Assembly: GCF_001659605.2 (NCBI RefSeq)
Contig: NC_035170.2
Location: forward strand, 23,552,190-23,616,189
Length of the DNA: 64,000 bases
Origin: Manihot esculenta
Lineage: Eukaryota > Streptophyta > Magnoliopsida > Malpighiales > Euphorbiaceae
Direction: 5' to 3'
Shown: piece by piece, positions 1-13,200 of the stretch
How the letters are laid out: every line of letters starts with the position of its first letter
Position numbering within the stretch: position 1 is the stretch's first letter
The notes under the pieces: generated by a model
Seen by the model: only the letters and a program-made list of their open reading frames with translations
Databases searched by the model: none
Told to the model about the DNA's origin: nothing
Translations under genes and position numbers: made by a program

Positions 1-835
1 ATCAAGATCAAAAAGAGCATCATCCAAAAAGATTAAAAGCCAATAGAAGAGGAGAAGACATTATCGTTGACCGAAAAAGAAGCCATGCAAAGTCATCTCC
101 ACCACACCCCACTTGAAAAATAAAGAAACAAAAGATGTGATACTTAAAAAACAAGACACATCAAAATAAAAAATAATAGAAAAACACACAAAGTAACATA
201 ACAAAGAAACTCCCTCATATTTGAAGTTCAATTTGCCATTAACAACTAAAATACACCAAAAAAATATACACAACCTTACTCAGGTAGGAGGAAGAGAACC
301 TATTATAGGGTAAGAAAGGAGCCACTTCTACTTGGCGGGGCAGAGACAGTTATGAAAAATTTAGCATGAACGAGGTCGACTGTCTTAAAGAAAAACACAC
401 CAAAATAGAAAACATTTCTTTCTCTAAGAACTTAAAGAGATGACAAATGACTTCTTATTATCTAAGCATCTCAATTTCTAAAAAAAGTCCAAATAAAACT
501 TCAAATTTTATAAAATATTTCAAATAAATCATTAATTCAAATTCATTTATTTTTATTGATATTTTACCTTGTTGCTTTGTGACTAATATTTTTCAATGAT
601 ATCTGTTAGTTTATACTAGTTACTTATTAACAAAGTAATTAACGTTATGTCTTATTAGATCATAACGAAATTAGTAACATTAACATTGATGAAAACAAAA
701 AACATAGAGAAATTTTTTGAATCATTCAACAAAAATAATTATCAATTTATTTAGGAATACACCAATCATTTGTCATGATTTTACAAATCAAATGCACAAA
801 ATAATTTATGAGAACCTTATATAGTAGAAAGTGGA
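1..835. other. AT-rich intergenic DNA, no gene seen
   Basis: Short open frames here show no recognisable protein motif and the composition is uniformly AT-rich. No RNA gene or complete mobile element could be recognised. The right edge runs into the LINE remnant. Confidence 0.5.
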
Positions 836-1985
836 TACTGGAGATCGGTGCATGTGGGATGACAGGTTAGAGGAGCTAATATGTTCTTATTTTAAAAATT
901 TGTTCACTTCCAAGTAGGGTGATATGGATTTTGTTATGAGTTGTATAAGTCCTAAATTGAGTAGTGAGCATAATGAATTGCTTAAATAACCATTCACTAG
1001 TGAAAAAATAAGACAAGTTATTTTCAGTATGCATCCCGATAAGGCATCAGTCCGAATGGATTAAATCCAACGTTTTATTAGCATTTTTGGAATGTAATTA
1101 GGAATAATGTTACTGCTACCTGTTTGAATACATTAAATAATAATGCAGCTTTGCCATTATCCTCAAACTCATAGTTAGAAACAGTAGCTCACTAGGTATG
1201 GTTTAAGCTATTTCATTATTAGAGCGAATGGTATTAGGAGAGGTGTTAGCTTACTCCGAATTACTTAGAGGAACTATCAGTATAACTCTAAACTGCTAAT
1301 AATTGAATTATAGAAAACTCAACTAAAAAATAAATATATCTAGTAATAAAGTAGACAGTGTAATTAGCGAGTTGAAAATAAATCACTTTCGGGAGGTACA
1401 AAAATTATTTTAGTTGAATGGCCTATGTCCTTTTTGTGATCAACATATTGAAACGACATTTCATATTTTAGTTGAATGCTCTTTTGCCAGAGACGCATGG
1501 CACTGGTGTCGGATGTAATTTCAAACTCATGTGTCAACTATTCAATAGTGGTCACAGAAGAGTTGATTTGGTCGGAGGAATGACAACAGATTGGTGCAGC
1601 AATTCTATGGGAGCTGTGAAGGTATCGTAATGATTTAGTCTGGAACCAGAAACGAAGAACTCCAGATGCTATATCAGTAACGAAAAATCGATTAGTTATG
1701 GAGTGGAGAGTGGCAGCATTAAGGAGAGCCCTGAAATTGTAGCCGGTTATGGCTGTGTCGGAAGCTACATGGAGTCCGCCTGAATTTAATATGGTGAAGT
1801 TAAATGTGGATGCGGCTTTCAATACAAGTTCAGGTACGGCGAGAGCTGGCTGGGTTTTAAGGGATTACATGGGGTGCTTTCTTGGTGCAGGTATGACTAA
1901 TTGTGGTTTAATGGAGAGTTCAGTTTTGGCCGAGGCAGTAGGAATGCGTAATACTCTGAGCTGATGGAAGGCAGTTGATTAAAAA
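836..1985 (+). mobile_element. Decayed LINE (non-LTR retrotransposon) remnant
   Basis: Three pieces of a plant L1-type ORF2 appear in order on the + strand, separated by frameshifts and deletions. Near 1010-1150 a frame reads as the reverse-transcriptase entry region, with a MHPDKA word followed by NNVTATCLNTLNNNAALP. Near 1418-1505 is the zinc-binding reverse-transcriptase tail with spaced Cys/His residues (CPFCDQHIETTFH). At 1749-1964 an RNase H-like frame carries KLNVDAAF, GWVLRD and AEAVGMR. Most of the palm domain is missing between the first two pieces. No target-site duplication or poly(A) tail could be fixed. It is certainly inactive. Confidence 0.75.
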
Positions 1986-3860
1986 AGAGAGATTGCGGTA
2001 GAAATTTTTTAAAATATATCTTAATATTCAATAAAAATTTAATATATTTAAAATAAATATAATTAAAAAATAAATAATATATTTTTTAATAAATATATAA
2101 AAAAATAAAATAGATAAAAATTATAAAATTGATCAATTTCATTCTAATAATATTTTATATTTGAATTTTGAGAGAATTTCTTTCTTAAGCTCTAATAATT
2201 CGGTCGAAAGTGCTATTCTTCAAGTCAATGATAATTTAGTTGACACAATCCACAGTTTGAGAAAATGGTCAAATTAAAAAATTAATTAAATTTATGATTG
2301 CACATTTCCACTGCCCATTGTAACTTGAAGAAAATTGAATACAAAATTGTCAATATTTATTAATAATTATAAATTACACGTCTAATAATATCCGCCCACT
2401 TCCCAACTACCATCTCCATGTCTTTTTTAATATAACAATATATCTTATAATTTTACTTATTTTCAGTTGATTTTTAATTTATATTAAAATAATATTATAT
2501 ATTAATAAATAATAATAATTTTGAATATTAATAAATAAAATTTTTTTGGATATTATTTATATTAAAATAATAAAAAAATTTGAATATTAAAATAATAAAA
2601 TTTTTTTGAATATTATTTATATTAAAATAATAAAAAAATTTTGAATATTAATAAATAATCTTGGATAAAAAAATTTTAACATTTACATTAATTCATATTT
2701 ATATCAAAAATTTTAAATTTTAAATAATAAAACTAAATATTTTTTAATTTATCACAATTGATTATTAAATTAAATCTAAAAAAAATCAATAATAAATTAT
2801 AATATAGTTCTTAAACTTTTATATTAATAAATATATAATTTTTTAACTTAAATTTTATATTAAATGTACATTTATTTTATATTTATCATATGTAATATTA
2901 AATAAAAATTTATTATAAATAAAATTTTAACTATATAAAATATCATATATAAATATTATATGTTCACATATTTTATTGATTGTTTATACTATATTTTTAA
3001 CATATAAAAAATTATATTTTATATTAATAATATTAAATAAAATAAAATATTATATATTTTGATATGTAAAGCCATTACCTCTATGATTTTTATAAAAATT
3101 TATATATATTAATTATATTTTTATAAGTTATTTAAAATATTTAATATTTTTATTTTATTTACCTATAGGATAAAAAATTTATAATGTATTTTAATGGGAC
3201 TTTTATTTTCTTACACTTTATTATTTAATATTTTAAAATTTAATTAAAATATTTTACATTGATCAGTTTAATTTTATTATTTTTTTATTAAAATCAAATT
3301 GAATTGAAAATAATTAAAATTTTTTAAATATAAATTAAATAAAATAAATAATTAATTAAATTAAATTTTAAATTAATTTAATTCAATTAATTTTTCCAAT
3401 TTAAATCTTTATCGGTAATTCTATACTCTTGCATATCTCTTTATATTTTTTTAAAAAATAAAAATTTATAGTCAATAATAGAGCATTGACATCATAGATA
3501 ATTATGAGCTGACCGATAAGATTTATTGATAAAATTAATGAATTATTTTTTTTTAATTTTGATTAATAGACTAATAATAAAAATAAATAAAAACTAATAA
3601 ATGTATTTTATAATTAATAAAATAAAATATAAAGATATTTTAATATAATTTTAAAATTAAAGAGTGTTTTAATTAATTAAGATAAATTATAATAACATAA
3701 TATCAATTTTTTTAGATTTAATTAATATATTAAGAATAAAATAATAAAAGTTAATAGATATTGTTTTTAATTGACATAATCAAAATATAAAATTATTTTA
3801 ATATAATTTAAAAAATACAAAAGTATTTTAATTAGCTAGAGACCTGCTAAACTAAAAGGG
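1986..3860. other. Very AT-rich region upstream of TERT
   Basis: Nearly pure A/T sequence with no supportable ORF. It contains a 60-bp tandem repeat (listed separately) and many short A/T direct repeats. It would hold the distal TERT promoter, but no specific element is recognisable. Confidence 0.5.
2520..2658. repeat. 60-bp AT tandem repeat, two full copies plus a part
   Basis: Units begin at about 2520, 2580 and 2640 with TTTGAATATTAA and include TATTATTTATATTAAAATAA. The two complete units differ at only a few positions, so the duplication is fairly recent. Confidence 0.7.
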
Positions 3861-3896
3861 TTCGATGGTAATTATTCTGAAAAAACTTTCCCTCCA

Positions 3897-3903
3897 TATA
3901 AAC
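3897..3903 (+). promoter_or_regulatory. Possible TATA box of TERT
   Basis: TATAAAC inside CCATATAAACATCCCA lies about 95 bp before the TERT start codon, where the sequence changes from AT-rich spacer to mixed composition. Spacing suits a core promoter with transcription starting near 3925-3935. This is inference; plant TERT promoters are often weak or TATA-less. Confidence 0.35.
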
Positions 3904-3933
3904 ATCCCACTCCAATCCTTTCAACGCAGCGTT

Positions 3934-4245
3934 ATGCTACACAGTCATAACACTCGCCGCTCTCCTCAGAAAATCAAACCTTTTTCCCTCTCAGAGAATG
4001 CGGAAGAAACGAAGGGTCCCACTAGTCCTATGGAGGCTGTTCAGGGACCGAGCTCGGACCCTTGCCACCACCATCACATCCTTAATTCCACCTCACTCGC
4101 CACTGCCACCACCGTCCTGCCACTGCAAGGGTCGGCTCTGTCTCAACTGCTGTGGCACCGCCGAAAATGCCATGTCGTTTCTCCTCCAACCTCGAGACCC
4201 ATCCGATTACCGCAAGCTCCTCAATCACTGCTTCGTCGTCGTTAA
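3934..4245 (+). other. Possible upstream ORF overlapping the TERT start
   Basis: An ATG at 3934 opens a 103-codon frame that runs over the TERT ATG (3998) in another frame and ends inside exon 1. If transcription starts before 3934, it would compete with TERT initiation. The encoded peptide is not recognisable, so it may only be a shadow of exon 1. Confidence 0.25.
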
Positions 4246-7200
4246 TGATGATGCGCCTCCTTTCGTTACTACTGAGTTCCGCCCTCGCAGCAATTGGCCA
4301 CAACACGAGGTCCATATTCATGAATGCCATGTGTTTTATGTTTGTTGCTATTTGATTATATTGTTTTCTGAAATGTATTTTATGTCTTCAGATCGTGGTA
4401 AGGACGATTGAAATGATAATGAGAGAGCAATCATCGTCTTCGAATGTAATATGCTGTGCTTATGACAAGGCAAGTATTTTCATTTTCTTTTGCCCCTTGA
4501 TATGTATAATGTAATTTTCTAATGGATGCTGTTAGACCTTCATTATGTATTTGAAAAAATTCATGTAAAGTTTGTACCTAGATAGGGAGGAAAATGATCC
4601 ATGTAGTCAAAGCTGGTATTTCTGAACTGAGGCCTAATTGAATTTTTAGTTAGGTGATTCAACCCATTGAAGCATCTTATGCATTTGGATTGAAGTGGCT
4701 GCTTGATATTTTTTAGTATAATTATTGAAGGAGTTTATCTATTTGTGATAGTGTAATCATTCAAGCACCGTTGTGGAGCTTCTGACTTCTTCCGCATGGA
4801 GTCTTCTATTAGAAAGGGTATAATGTGGGTTCAACTTATGTCAAATGATCTGTTCCTTGGTATTACTTTATTAAATTATTTCAGGTAGTGTGCGAATTGC
4901 ATAAATGCAGGTTGGGGATGGCATCATGTTTTATCTTCTAAAGAATACGTCAATATTTTTGCCACTTCCTCCTAAGAAACACCAACAGGTGGCTGGTCCA
5001 CCTGTCAGTAATTTGGTACTTGAGTTGACAAAACATGCAACAGGAACAGAGCCACAACATCAAGATCCTTTGTTCATCCATTTTGGTAATTAAAAGTTAA
5101 AGATGCCATATTTTTGGAGGTCGGATGTAGTCAAAGCATATATATATATTGAGAAAGTCACGTACTGAGATGAAATGGTTATCCTTTTATAAAGCAGTTA
5201 AGAAATGCTTCCTTATGTTCTTGGGCTTTTTGTGTGGAATAAATTTTATAACTAGATCATCCTATTTGTAGATCCAAAATTGCTCCATGTTTAGATTGGA
5301 TAGATCAATCACTACTATGATCTCTCAAGCATAATAAAACTATAACGCTATGCTTATAACTTAGAAACATGGAAGGTTAATGTAACCTGACAGGGATGTT
5401 TAAATTACCATTCTTGTGTTTCAACTGAGAGAATTGGAATGCTAGAGATAATACTAACCTTTCCATGAAATGAAGTTAATATTTTTGTCACAAATAAAAG
5501 AATCTAAATAATAGAGAGAATTTGAAGACTTGCTTTTATGATTTTACTATGTTTATTAACTTTTCACAACATATTACTAATATGATGGAAAATTAGGATC
5601 ATTTGAAATGAGTCTCTTTTTGTCAGGACATGAGATGAAGAGGGATAAAGATGATAGTGCTAATCCAACATCTGATATACAACAGTATACTCCTCTCTGT
5701 ATTCCGGGTTCCATAGGTTGTGTTTGTGGTAATGGTGGTAATTCTATAAAGCCTTTCAGCAGAAATACTGCTAGCATATATGGCCACATGAGTGTCTCTG
5801 GAACAGCTGCACCAACAGTTGGAGCTGATTCTACTAACTATGTAGGACGTCCAAATGAAATGGTTAATCCCAAAAAGCGTTCAAGACCTTTTAGGTGGCA
5901 GCGTCGCAAAAAGCACAAGCATTCAGATACTGATGAAAGCACTAGTATTAAACCTTCCAATGATCATCCCGCTGATGGATGCATCCAGATGGGTGTTGCA
6001 GAAGCAGCACCGCTGACAACTAGAGCTTGTGCTTTGAAATATGTATGGTTCTCAAATGAAAATTTTCAAGGCTCAAATCAGGTTATAGTGAAGCCCCAAA
6101 AGCGTTCAAGACTATTTCAGTGGCAGAGCTGCAAAAAGCACAGACATTTAGATGCTGAAGAACTCAGTGATAACACTTGTCACTTAAATGAAGATAGAAC
6201 ACTCAGGGAACTTCAGTGTGACCTTAATAACAATAAAAATGGTTTCCATGAAAAGGTAATCTTTCTTTCCTTCTTTCTTTCTTTTATTTTCTTTAGAACT
6301 GCGAAATTGTCACTTTTGAGTTTATCCTCCTGTTGGTAGATTATCATTTTTTCCCTGCTTATTGGACATAGTTTCAACCAATTCAGTTTCCCTACTTTTC
6401 TTTCAGCTCAGTTATTTATTTTATCTTTTTTATGTAACTGCAGATGTTGCAATGCTCTTGTTTTCACGTGTTGCAATCTGCCCATCTAGTCAGCAAAGGG
6501 GCACAGATCAATAGGCAACCTATGTTCTACAATTTGGAAAACACTTCATCAGTTCTTCCCAGAAAACGTATCCTGGGAGTATTTCAAGACATATATGCAC
6601 ATAAAATTTCCTATCTTTATACCTCTACTTTCTTAGCTGTTGGTGAAAAATATTCTCGAACACACATAATGCAATTCAAGAAATAGAGAAGGTAATGAAC
6701 AGAATAATTTTTGTTGTTGGCAAGTGTTCTTGTACTCCAGGGACAATAGCTTGCTTTTTTTGACCATGTGACAACAAGAATATTAAGCTCTATTTACCTC
6801 GAACTACTTGCTGATTGGCTAAATGAAAATCATCCCTCCATCCCTTGTTACAAAGCTCCTCCCCTTTGCTAAGGGAAGGGTTGTAGTGTGTCACGTACCC
6901 AGATTTTAACACCTGGGGGACCGTACGACACTTAGTTTGAACTCCTTTCAAACCAAGCCAGCCAATAAATTTAGATGTACTTTGTACAATAAAACATTTG
7001 GGGTAGAACTTCCTGTCCTATTCTCATAAACATAGGGATAAACCATAATCATCAACCAATAATTATAGCAACACCAACACATCAAAGATGGCAATTCAAC
7101 ACTAAGGTTTAATTAATAGACTACTTATTTTATTTCAGAGGCAAAACAGTCATTCAACAATCATAGTAATGATCTTCTCTACAAAGAGTGAAGACACTAT

Positions 7201-10200
7201 TTAGGGACTCAACAAGCCTACGATGGCCAGCTGAGCCTAGTTTTCACTGGTGGCCAATTAGTCACTTCCCCCTAAAAAGCCTTAAGAACAAATAGAATTG
7301 TGATAAGAGGAGATATTAATATATCTGAGGTGACATCTTCTTAATAAATAAATAAAAATGAATTACAAAGATCTATTGCGGCCCTTTTGATACTACTATT
7401 TTATACTTATTTTTCTCAATATTACTTTTCAAAAATTACAATGTTGGAAAAATCATATTTTAGTACCCCAAAACTCTAGGCCTTGGACACTCCTCCACTT
7501 AAACGGTTGACGTCCTCGTTGACTGAGTGTGACAACTGTCTTTAGTCTTTGCTTGAATATTTGACTCTGTCTTCCCACTTTGATGGAGTTTTATAAGGAT
7601 GATTCTTGGCACCATGGTTGTTGTTTAACAAACTATTTGATCTCGAAAGTTTTGTTCTTATTGAAATTTGTCTCGTTGATTGGGTTTCTACAACTTCAGT
7701 CTTATGCAAAAAGTGACTGGAGATTGGTATTCAATCTTTGATACGAACTCACTAAGGTTGTGAATTCTTTTGTTGGCGCTGTTGTTGCCTACTTCTCGAT
7801 AATTGATGATTCTGCACATCTCCCTTGACAACTGGTAAGCACCTATGGGCAGGTTGTTGCACCAACCCCACGACTTCGAGCTTGTCCTCGCCACCTCCAT
7901 GTATTTCCTCCTTCCATCTCTCTAAGTTCAGGTTCTCTTTCACTCTTCTACCTCTATTTTCCTAGCCTTCACACTTTATTACAAACTCTCATATTGGGTA
8001 AGATGTTGAAAATGATTAATCTGCACTAAACTCAAAAGAAACTCATCAATAGCAAGGTTATACTCAAACAACTAGCAACCTAACTATACAAAAACAAAAG
8101 TAAATAATACCATTCTATTAGTTATCCAACCAATTCATTGCATTTACTTCCTAACACTGGAAAGGAAGAAAATAGTTTTTTTATGCTGAACAAAGAAATA
8201 GACTGTTTTTTATTTTGAACAAAGAAATAGAATGATTTTTTTATGCCAAACAAAGAAATAGAAATAAAGCATAAAATTCCTAATTTAAATTCTACTATCA
8301 AGTGGTTCTCAGAAGTAAATCATAGTAATAAATAGATAACAACTAACTCATCTTCTACTTAGTACTCCGCACCCAGCTTCAGGAGTTGTTATTTTGTGGA
8401 CGACACTTTAGACAATCTCACTTTAGACCCTTGGACTTCTCCTCGTGGGAATACATGTTTCCTCCCCCAACATCACAAGACAATTTGCGGTAGGAATAGG
8501 AATCACTTGGGCAACTGGAAGAAATAGTATTCCGATTACCACTTTAAAGTCATCGAGGGGAGTTAGTGGGAAATCCATTATTCTCTTTTATAAGCCCAAT
8601 TGACAAGATACACTGAACGCCACTCCCACCATGTCCAAAGCCTTGGAGTTGACCGCCTTCACCTTCCCAACATTTTTTTGCACCATTAACTTCCCTAGCT
8701 TCCATTGAGCATTCAAGGACACATTCTCTGGGTAGAATTGAGCCTTTAATTCCTTCTTAAAGATATTCCAAGAATTAATCACACATTGACCGCCCCTTAT
8801 ATTTGCAACTCTATTCCTCCACCATAGTTTCGCATCGTCAATCAGATATGAAGGTATAATATCTAACTTTTCCTCTTCAAAGTTACGTTTTGTAATATTA
8901 AAGAATAACTCCATATCAAAGAGGAAGTTTTTTACCTCTTTAGCATCTTGGATCCCTCCAAAAGCCTTTGATTCTAGAACTTTAGACTCAGTCAACCCAT
9001 AGACTTTTAGTGTCGGCTCGCTAGTGACTCTCATTAACACTTTCACCTCACTCTTTAAAACCTACAGCTCGTTACGAATGTCATTAACTGACTCTTTAAC
9101 ACCATCTTTGAACTCACTAACAGTTCCTTCAAGATTATCATGGGAAGTTGTAAAGGACTCAAATTTTTTCATAATCTCTCCCACATGAGAGGCCATTGCC
9201 TCCAGTTCAATAACTCTGCTTTCCAAGTTACCCAATCGGGCATTACGAGAACATTTCGAGCTTTAGGAGGCCTCAAGCTTTGTTAGCCTACCCTTTCCCC
9301 AAAACCTCTAACTGGGATTTTGGGTGGCCCCATTCTCTATTGGCACACCTTCACCTCTACTTTTCTTGGCAGGATCTAAGATGGTCTCAAGCTCTTTCCG
9401 CACATCCTCACCCCTACTCCTCTTGGCGGGATTTTGGATGGCCTCAGGCTCTCTTGGCACATCCTCACCCCCATTTCTCTTAATAGAATATTGGGTGACC
9501 TTAGGCTCTTTTGGCACACCTTCACTTTCAAAGAATCTGGCTACCATAGCAAGAAGATATTCATTTTTCTCTTCCAAGTTCGTATTCTTCTTTTCTAGCG
9601 CCTCAATGCGCTCATCTCGTTGCTCAAAAGCAAAGGACATCACCCTGGGTTGGGAACTCATTTACCCAATCCAACAACTCTTCAATCCTTTTCTCTAGCA
9701 TTCACTAGTAAATTTCTTTTCATCATTCCTTTATATTACTCGTAGATCTTTCTTGCTCTGATACCAAATATTATGGGCCCAAATTTTAATACCTGCTGGG
9801 AATCGTGTGGCACTTGGTTTGAACTCCTTTCAAGCCAAGTCAGTCAATAAATTTAGACATATACCTGTACAACGGAACATTTGGGCTAGGACCTCTTGTC
9901 CTATTTTCATAAAAATAGGGATAAACCATAAATATTTAATCAAATATCATCAACCAATAATCACAACAACACCAGCACATCAAACATGGCAATTCAACAC
10001 CGAGATTTAATGAATAGGCTACTTATTTTATTTTAGGGACAAAACAATCATTATACAATTATGGCAATGATCCTCTCACAACTTGTAGATAGAGAATGAT
10101 TTACAAGGAGTGGAGACACTATCTAGGGACTCAACAAGTCTACGATAGCCAGCTGAGCTCAGTCTTCGCTGGTGGCCAACTAGTCACTCCCCTTAAAGAG

Positions 10201-13200
10201 CCTTAAAAACAAATAAAACTGGGGTAGGAGATATCAATATGTCTGACGTGACACCCTTAATAAATAAATAAAAAGGAATTACAAAGATTTGTCGCGACCC
10301 TTTTGATACTACTATTTTATACTTATTTTCTCCAACATTACTTTTCAGAAATTACAATATTGGGAAAATTACATTTTAGTACCCAAAACTCTAGACCTTT
10401 GACATAGTGAATAGTAAATTTTCCTCTTAACAAGAATGATCCATATCTCAATGTTAGCATTGTGGTATTCATCGCCTATCCTACTGATTCTTATTTCTTT
10501 ATTGGTTCCTCATAATGTTAGGCTCTTCTATTTGTAAGTAAATGTTTCTTTCCTAGGAGCAAAGTACAACTTTAAGTTGTGGCGTTTTTGTTCTGTTGAT
10601 TGTTTTCTTGGTTACAAAAAGAAAACTGTGTACAACCTTGATTATATTCAGATTTGTTAAACTCCTTAAAGCCCAATTTGGCTGGTTCAAAGTCCCTTTT
10701 TAGGAGTATTTTTGGCTTATCTGAATCCGATGTAAATGTCAGTGCTCCATCAGTGCCATGCTCCCACAGCAGTACCTTCTGTATCACTGGATCTTCATGC
10801 CTGTAAGCAAAGTTTTCACACCCAATAATATAGGATTTTCAAAGACTTAGATTTTCTTTCTTTATGGTTTTTCATTTAGTTGATTTTCCTATACAATTCA
10901 CCTCTACATGCTTTGTTGACAACTAAATCATATCTAATATGCCTGCTTCACCTTGTTAGGCTTTTTCAAATCGGACGGCTTTCCTCTATTTTGTTAAATT
11001 TAGGGTCCACTGCTAAGCTTAGATGTCGAATCTACAATTCATGATTCAAGAACATGTCAACATGATATTTCCTAGTTGAGGTAGTTCACATGGAGGAGGC
11101 ATGCAATTTAAATTCCTTGGAAGACTTAGTTCCAAAGGGGTGAAAGACAAGGATTGAGGTGATTCATAGGCCATATTATGATTGACACATAGTTTCTTAC
11201 CTCCTTCAATATTTTGTAGAATCACATGATAATGCTTCTAGTTAGGTAGTCCTTTTAAGTGAAGAAGTTACTCTTTGCTTGGATATGGTAGACTCATATA
11301 TGGGCTATAGGTAACGACTAATACTATATTGATCTCTTTATGCTTTCATTCCTTAGGTATCATTCTCTTGTTAAGTTGCTTAAGCTTCTTATACGCCGAA
11401 CACATTGCTGCAAGCATATGAGATTATTGGATAAGCATTGTGTTTTATCATTGGCACAGATTACCTATCTAAATTCAAACTCAGTGCTCAAGGTTAGTTT
11501 CCATTGTGATATTTAGCTATGGTGCATTCAGTTTGATTTAGTGTTGTCTTTTGTCTTGCAAGAAAGATTATGAATTAGGAAGTTTCTTTCAGGATAATCA
11601 TTCAAAGATAGATGTACCTGAGAAATCCCGTGGTCTTAGTACTAAACATTGCAAAAGAACAGCAGAAACAAATGATGACCAGACTGAGGCCATAAAATCT
11701 TATTGCTCAAAAAGTCAGGTGGTGTCATTTATATGGGCTGCTTGTAGAAATATAGTTCCTCCAGATTTGTTAGGAATTCCTTCCAACTGGAGAATCTTGA
11801 GGAGAAATATTTCCAAGTTCATTCAGCTAAGGAGATTTGAAAAATTTTCATTAAGACAATGTATGCATAAATTGAAGACTTCCGGGTTCCCATTTCTATC
11901 AGATAAACAGTCTTTGTGCTGCTTGGAAGCTGAGGTGCTGAATAATGTGCAAGGGGAAAATTTAGACATGCGCATGGAATTCTATAGATTGAATGATGCT
12001 ACAAGTAATTTGAAACATATGCTTTTAGAGAAATGGATATTATGGTTCTTTTCACGTTTGGTTGTGCCACTAGTGCAAGCCAACTTCTATGTCACTGAAA
12101 GTGAGCATGGTAAACAGGACATCTTTTATTATCGGAAGTCAATTTGGGAGAAGTTGAAAGATAGAACCATAGGTTGCTTGAAAGATCAGAACTACCATTT
12201 CTTAGATGCCAGTGATGTAAAAAGAATCATAAGCAATAGGTTATTTGGGTTCTCAAAGCTCAGACTTTGCCCAAAAGAGAATGGAGCAAGGATGCTTGCA
12301 AATCTGAAAGCACCATCAAGAATGCTTGTTCAAGAATCCTCTTCCATAGGAATGCTAGGAAAAGCGCAACCTCGCTGTCAGTCAGTTAAATATAAGCATT
12401 TCAAGTCTGTGAATTGTGTTCTTCGTGATACTTATGCTGTTTTAAAAGGCATACAGTTAAAAGAACCAGAGAGGTTAGGCTCATCAGTGTTTGACTACAA
12501 TGATATCTATAAAAAGTTATGCCCGTTTATTGTTGGCCTGAAGAATGAATTGGGTAGCTTGCCTGATGTGTTTATTGTTGCTGCTGATGTATCAAAGGCA
12601 TTTGATACTATTAATCAGGATAAGTTGCTTAATGTAATGAAAGATGTTATACATGAGGATGAATATCTTCTACAACGATCTTCTCAAGTTGTCTGCACCA
12701 AGAAGTCTTTGTGGGTTCATGAGAATCTTATATTAAGAGATCCAGACATCAGTGCTGGTTTTATAAAGAGTTATTCTGCATGCTTTGGTTCATTGCAAAC
12801 TGTGCTTGTTAATCAGGTACTTGGTCTAAATTGCCTATCGGTTGACATTGTTATTTATTTAATTGGGGTAACTACACAACCAATTTCTAATACTTTACAA
12901 CTGTAAGTTTTTATATTTTCAAATCAAGTCTTAATACTGTATGTATGAACCATTAGTTATATTCCGTTAACAACCCCTAACAGTGCTAATGCAGTGTCAT
13001 GTTGCAGGGAATTTTTGTTAAAATTTCCATGTTAACAAAGCATGCAATCCAACTCAAAATTTACTTAGTGTGAACATGAATAAGATATACTATAAAATGT
13101 GAAGGTGAACCTTATTATCAAATAAGCTTTTGCCTTGATATTCATAAATGGTTTGACTAAGAAACTCAGTATTCTAACTAAGATTATTGGAATTTAGACA

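Larger units (their letters stand above)
6889..10404 (-). mobile_element. Non-autonomous LTR retrotransposon in TERT intron 6, antisense
   Basis: Two similar direct repeats, 6889-7489 and 9769-10404, bound the element. The 5-bp target duplication TAGTG lies at 6884-6888 and 10405-10409. A primer-binding site for initiator tRNA-Met (TGGTATCAGAGC, - strand) is at 9755-9766, beside the right LTR. A polypurine tract (AAGTGGAGGAG on the - strand) is at 7490-7500, beside the left LTR. The element therefore runs leftward, against TERT. Inside there is only a broken gag and a trace of protease; reverse transcriptase, RNase H and integrase are absent. The LTRs differ by many substitutions and small indels, so the insertion is not recent. 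TERT exons on both sides remain in phase. Confidence 0.88.

Noticed and set aside
9324..9698. 124-codon + strand ORF in TERT intron 6
   Set aside because: Shadow of the antisense gag repeat region of the inserted element.
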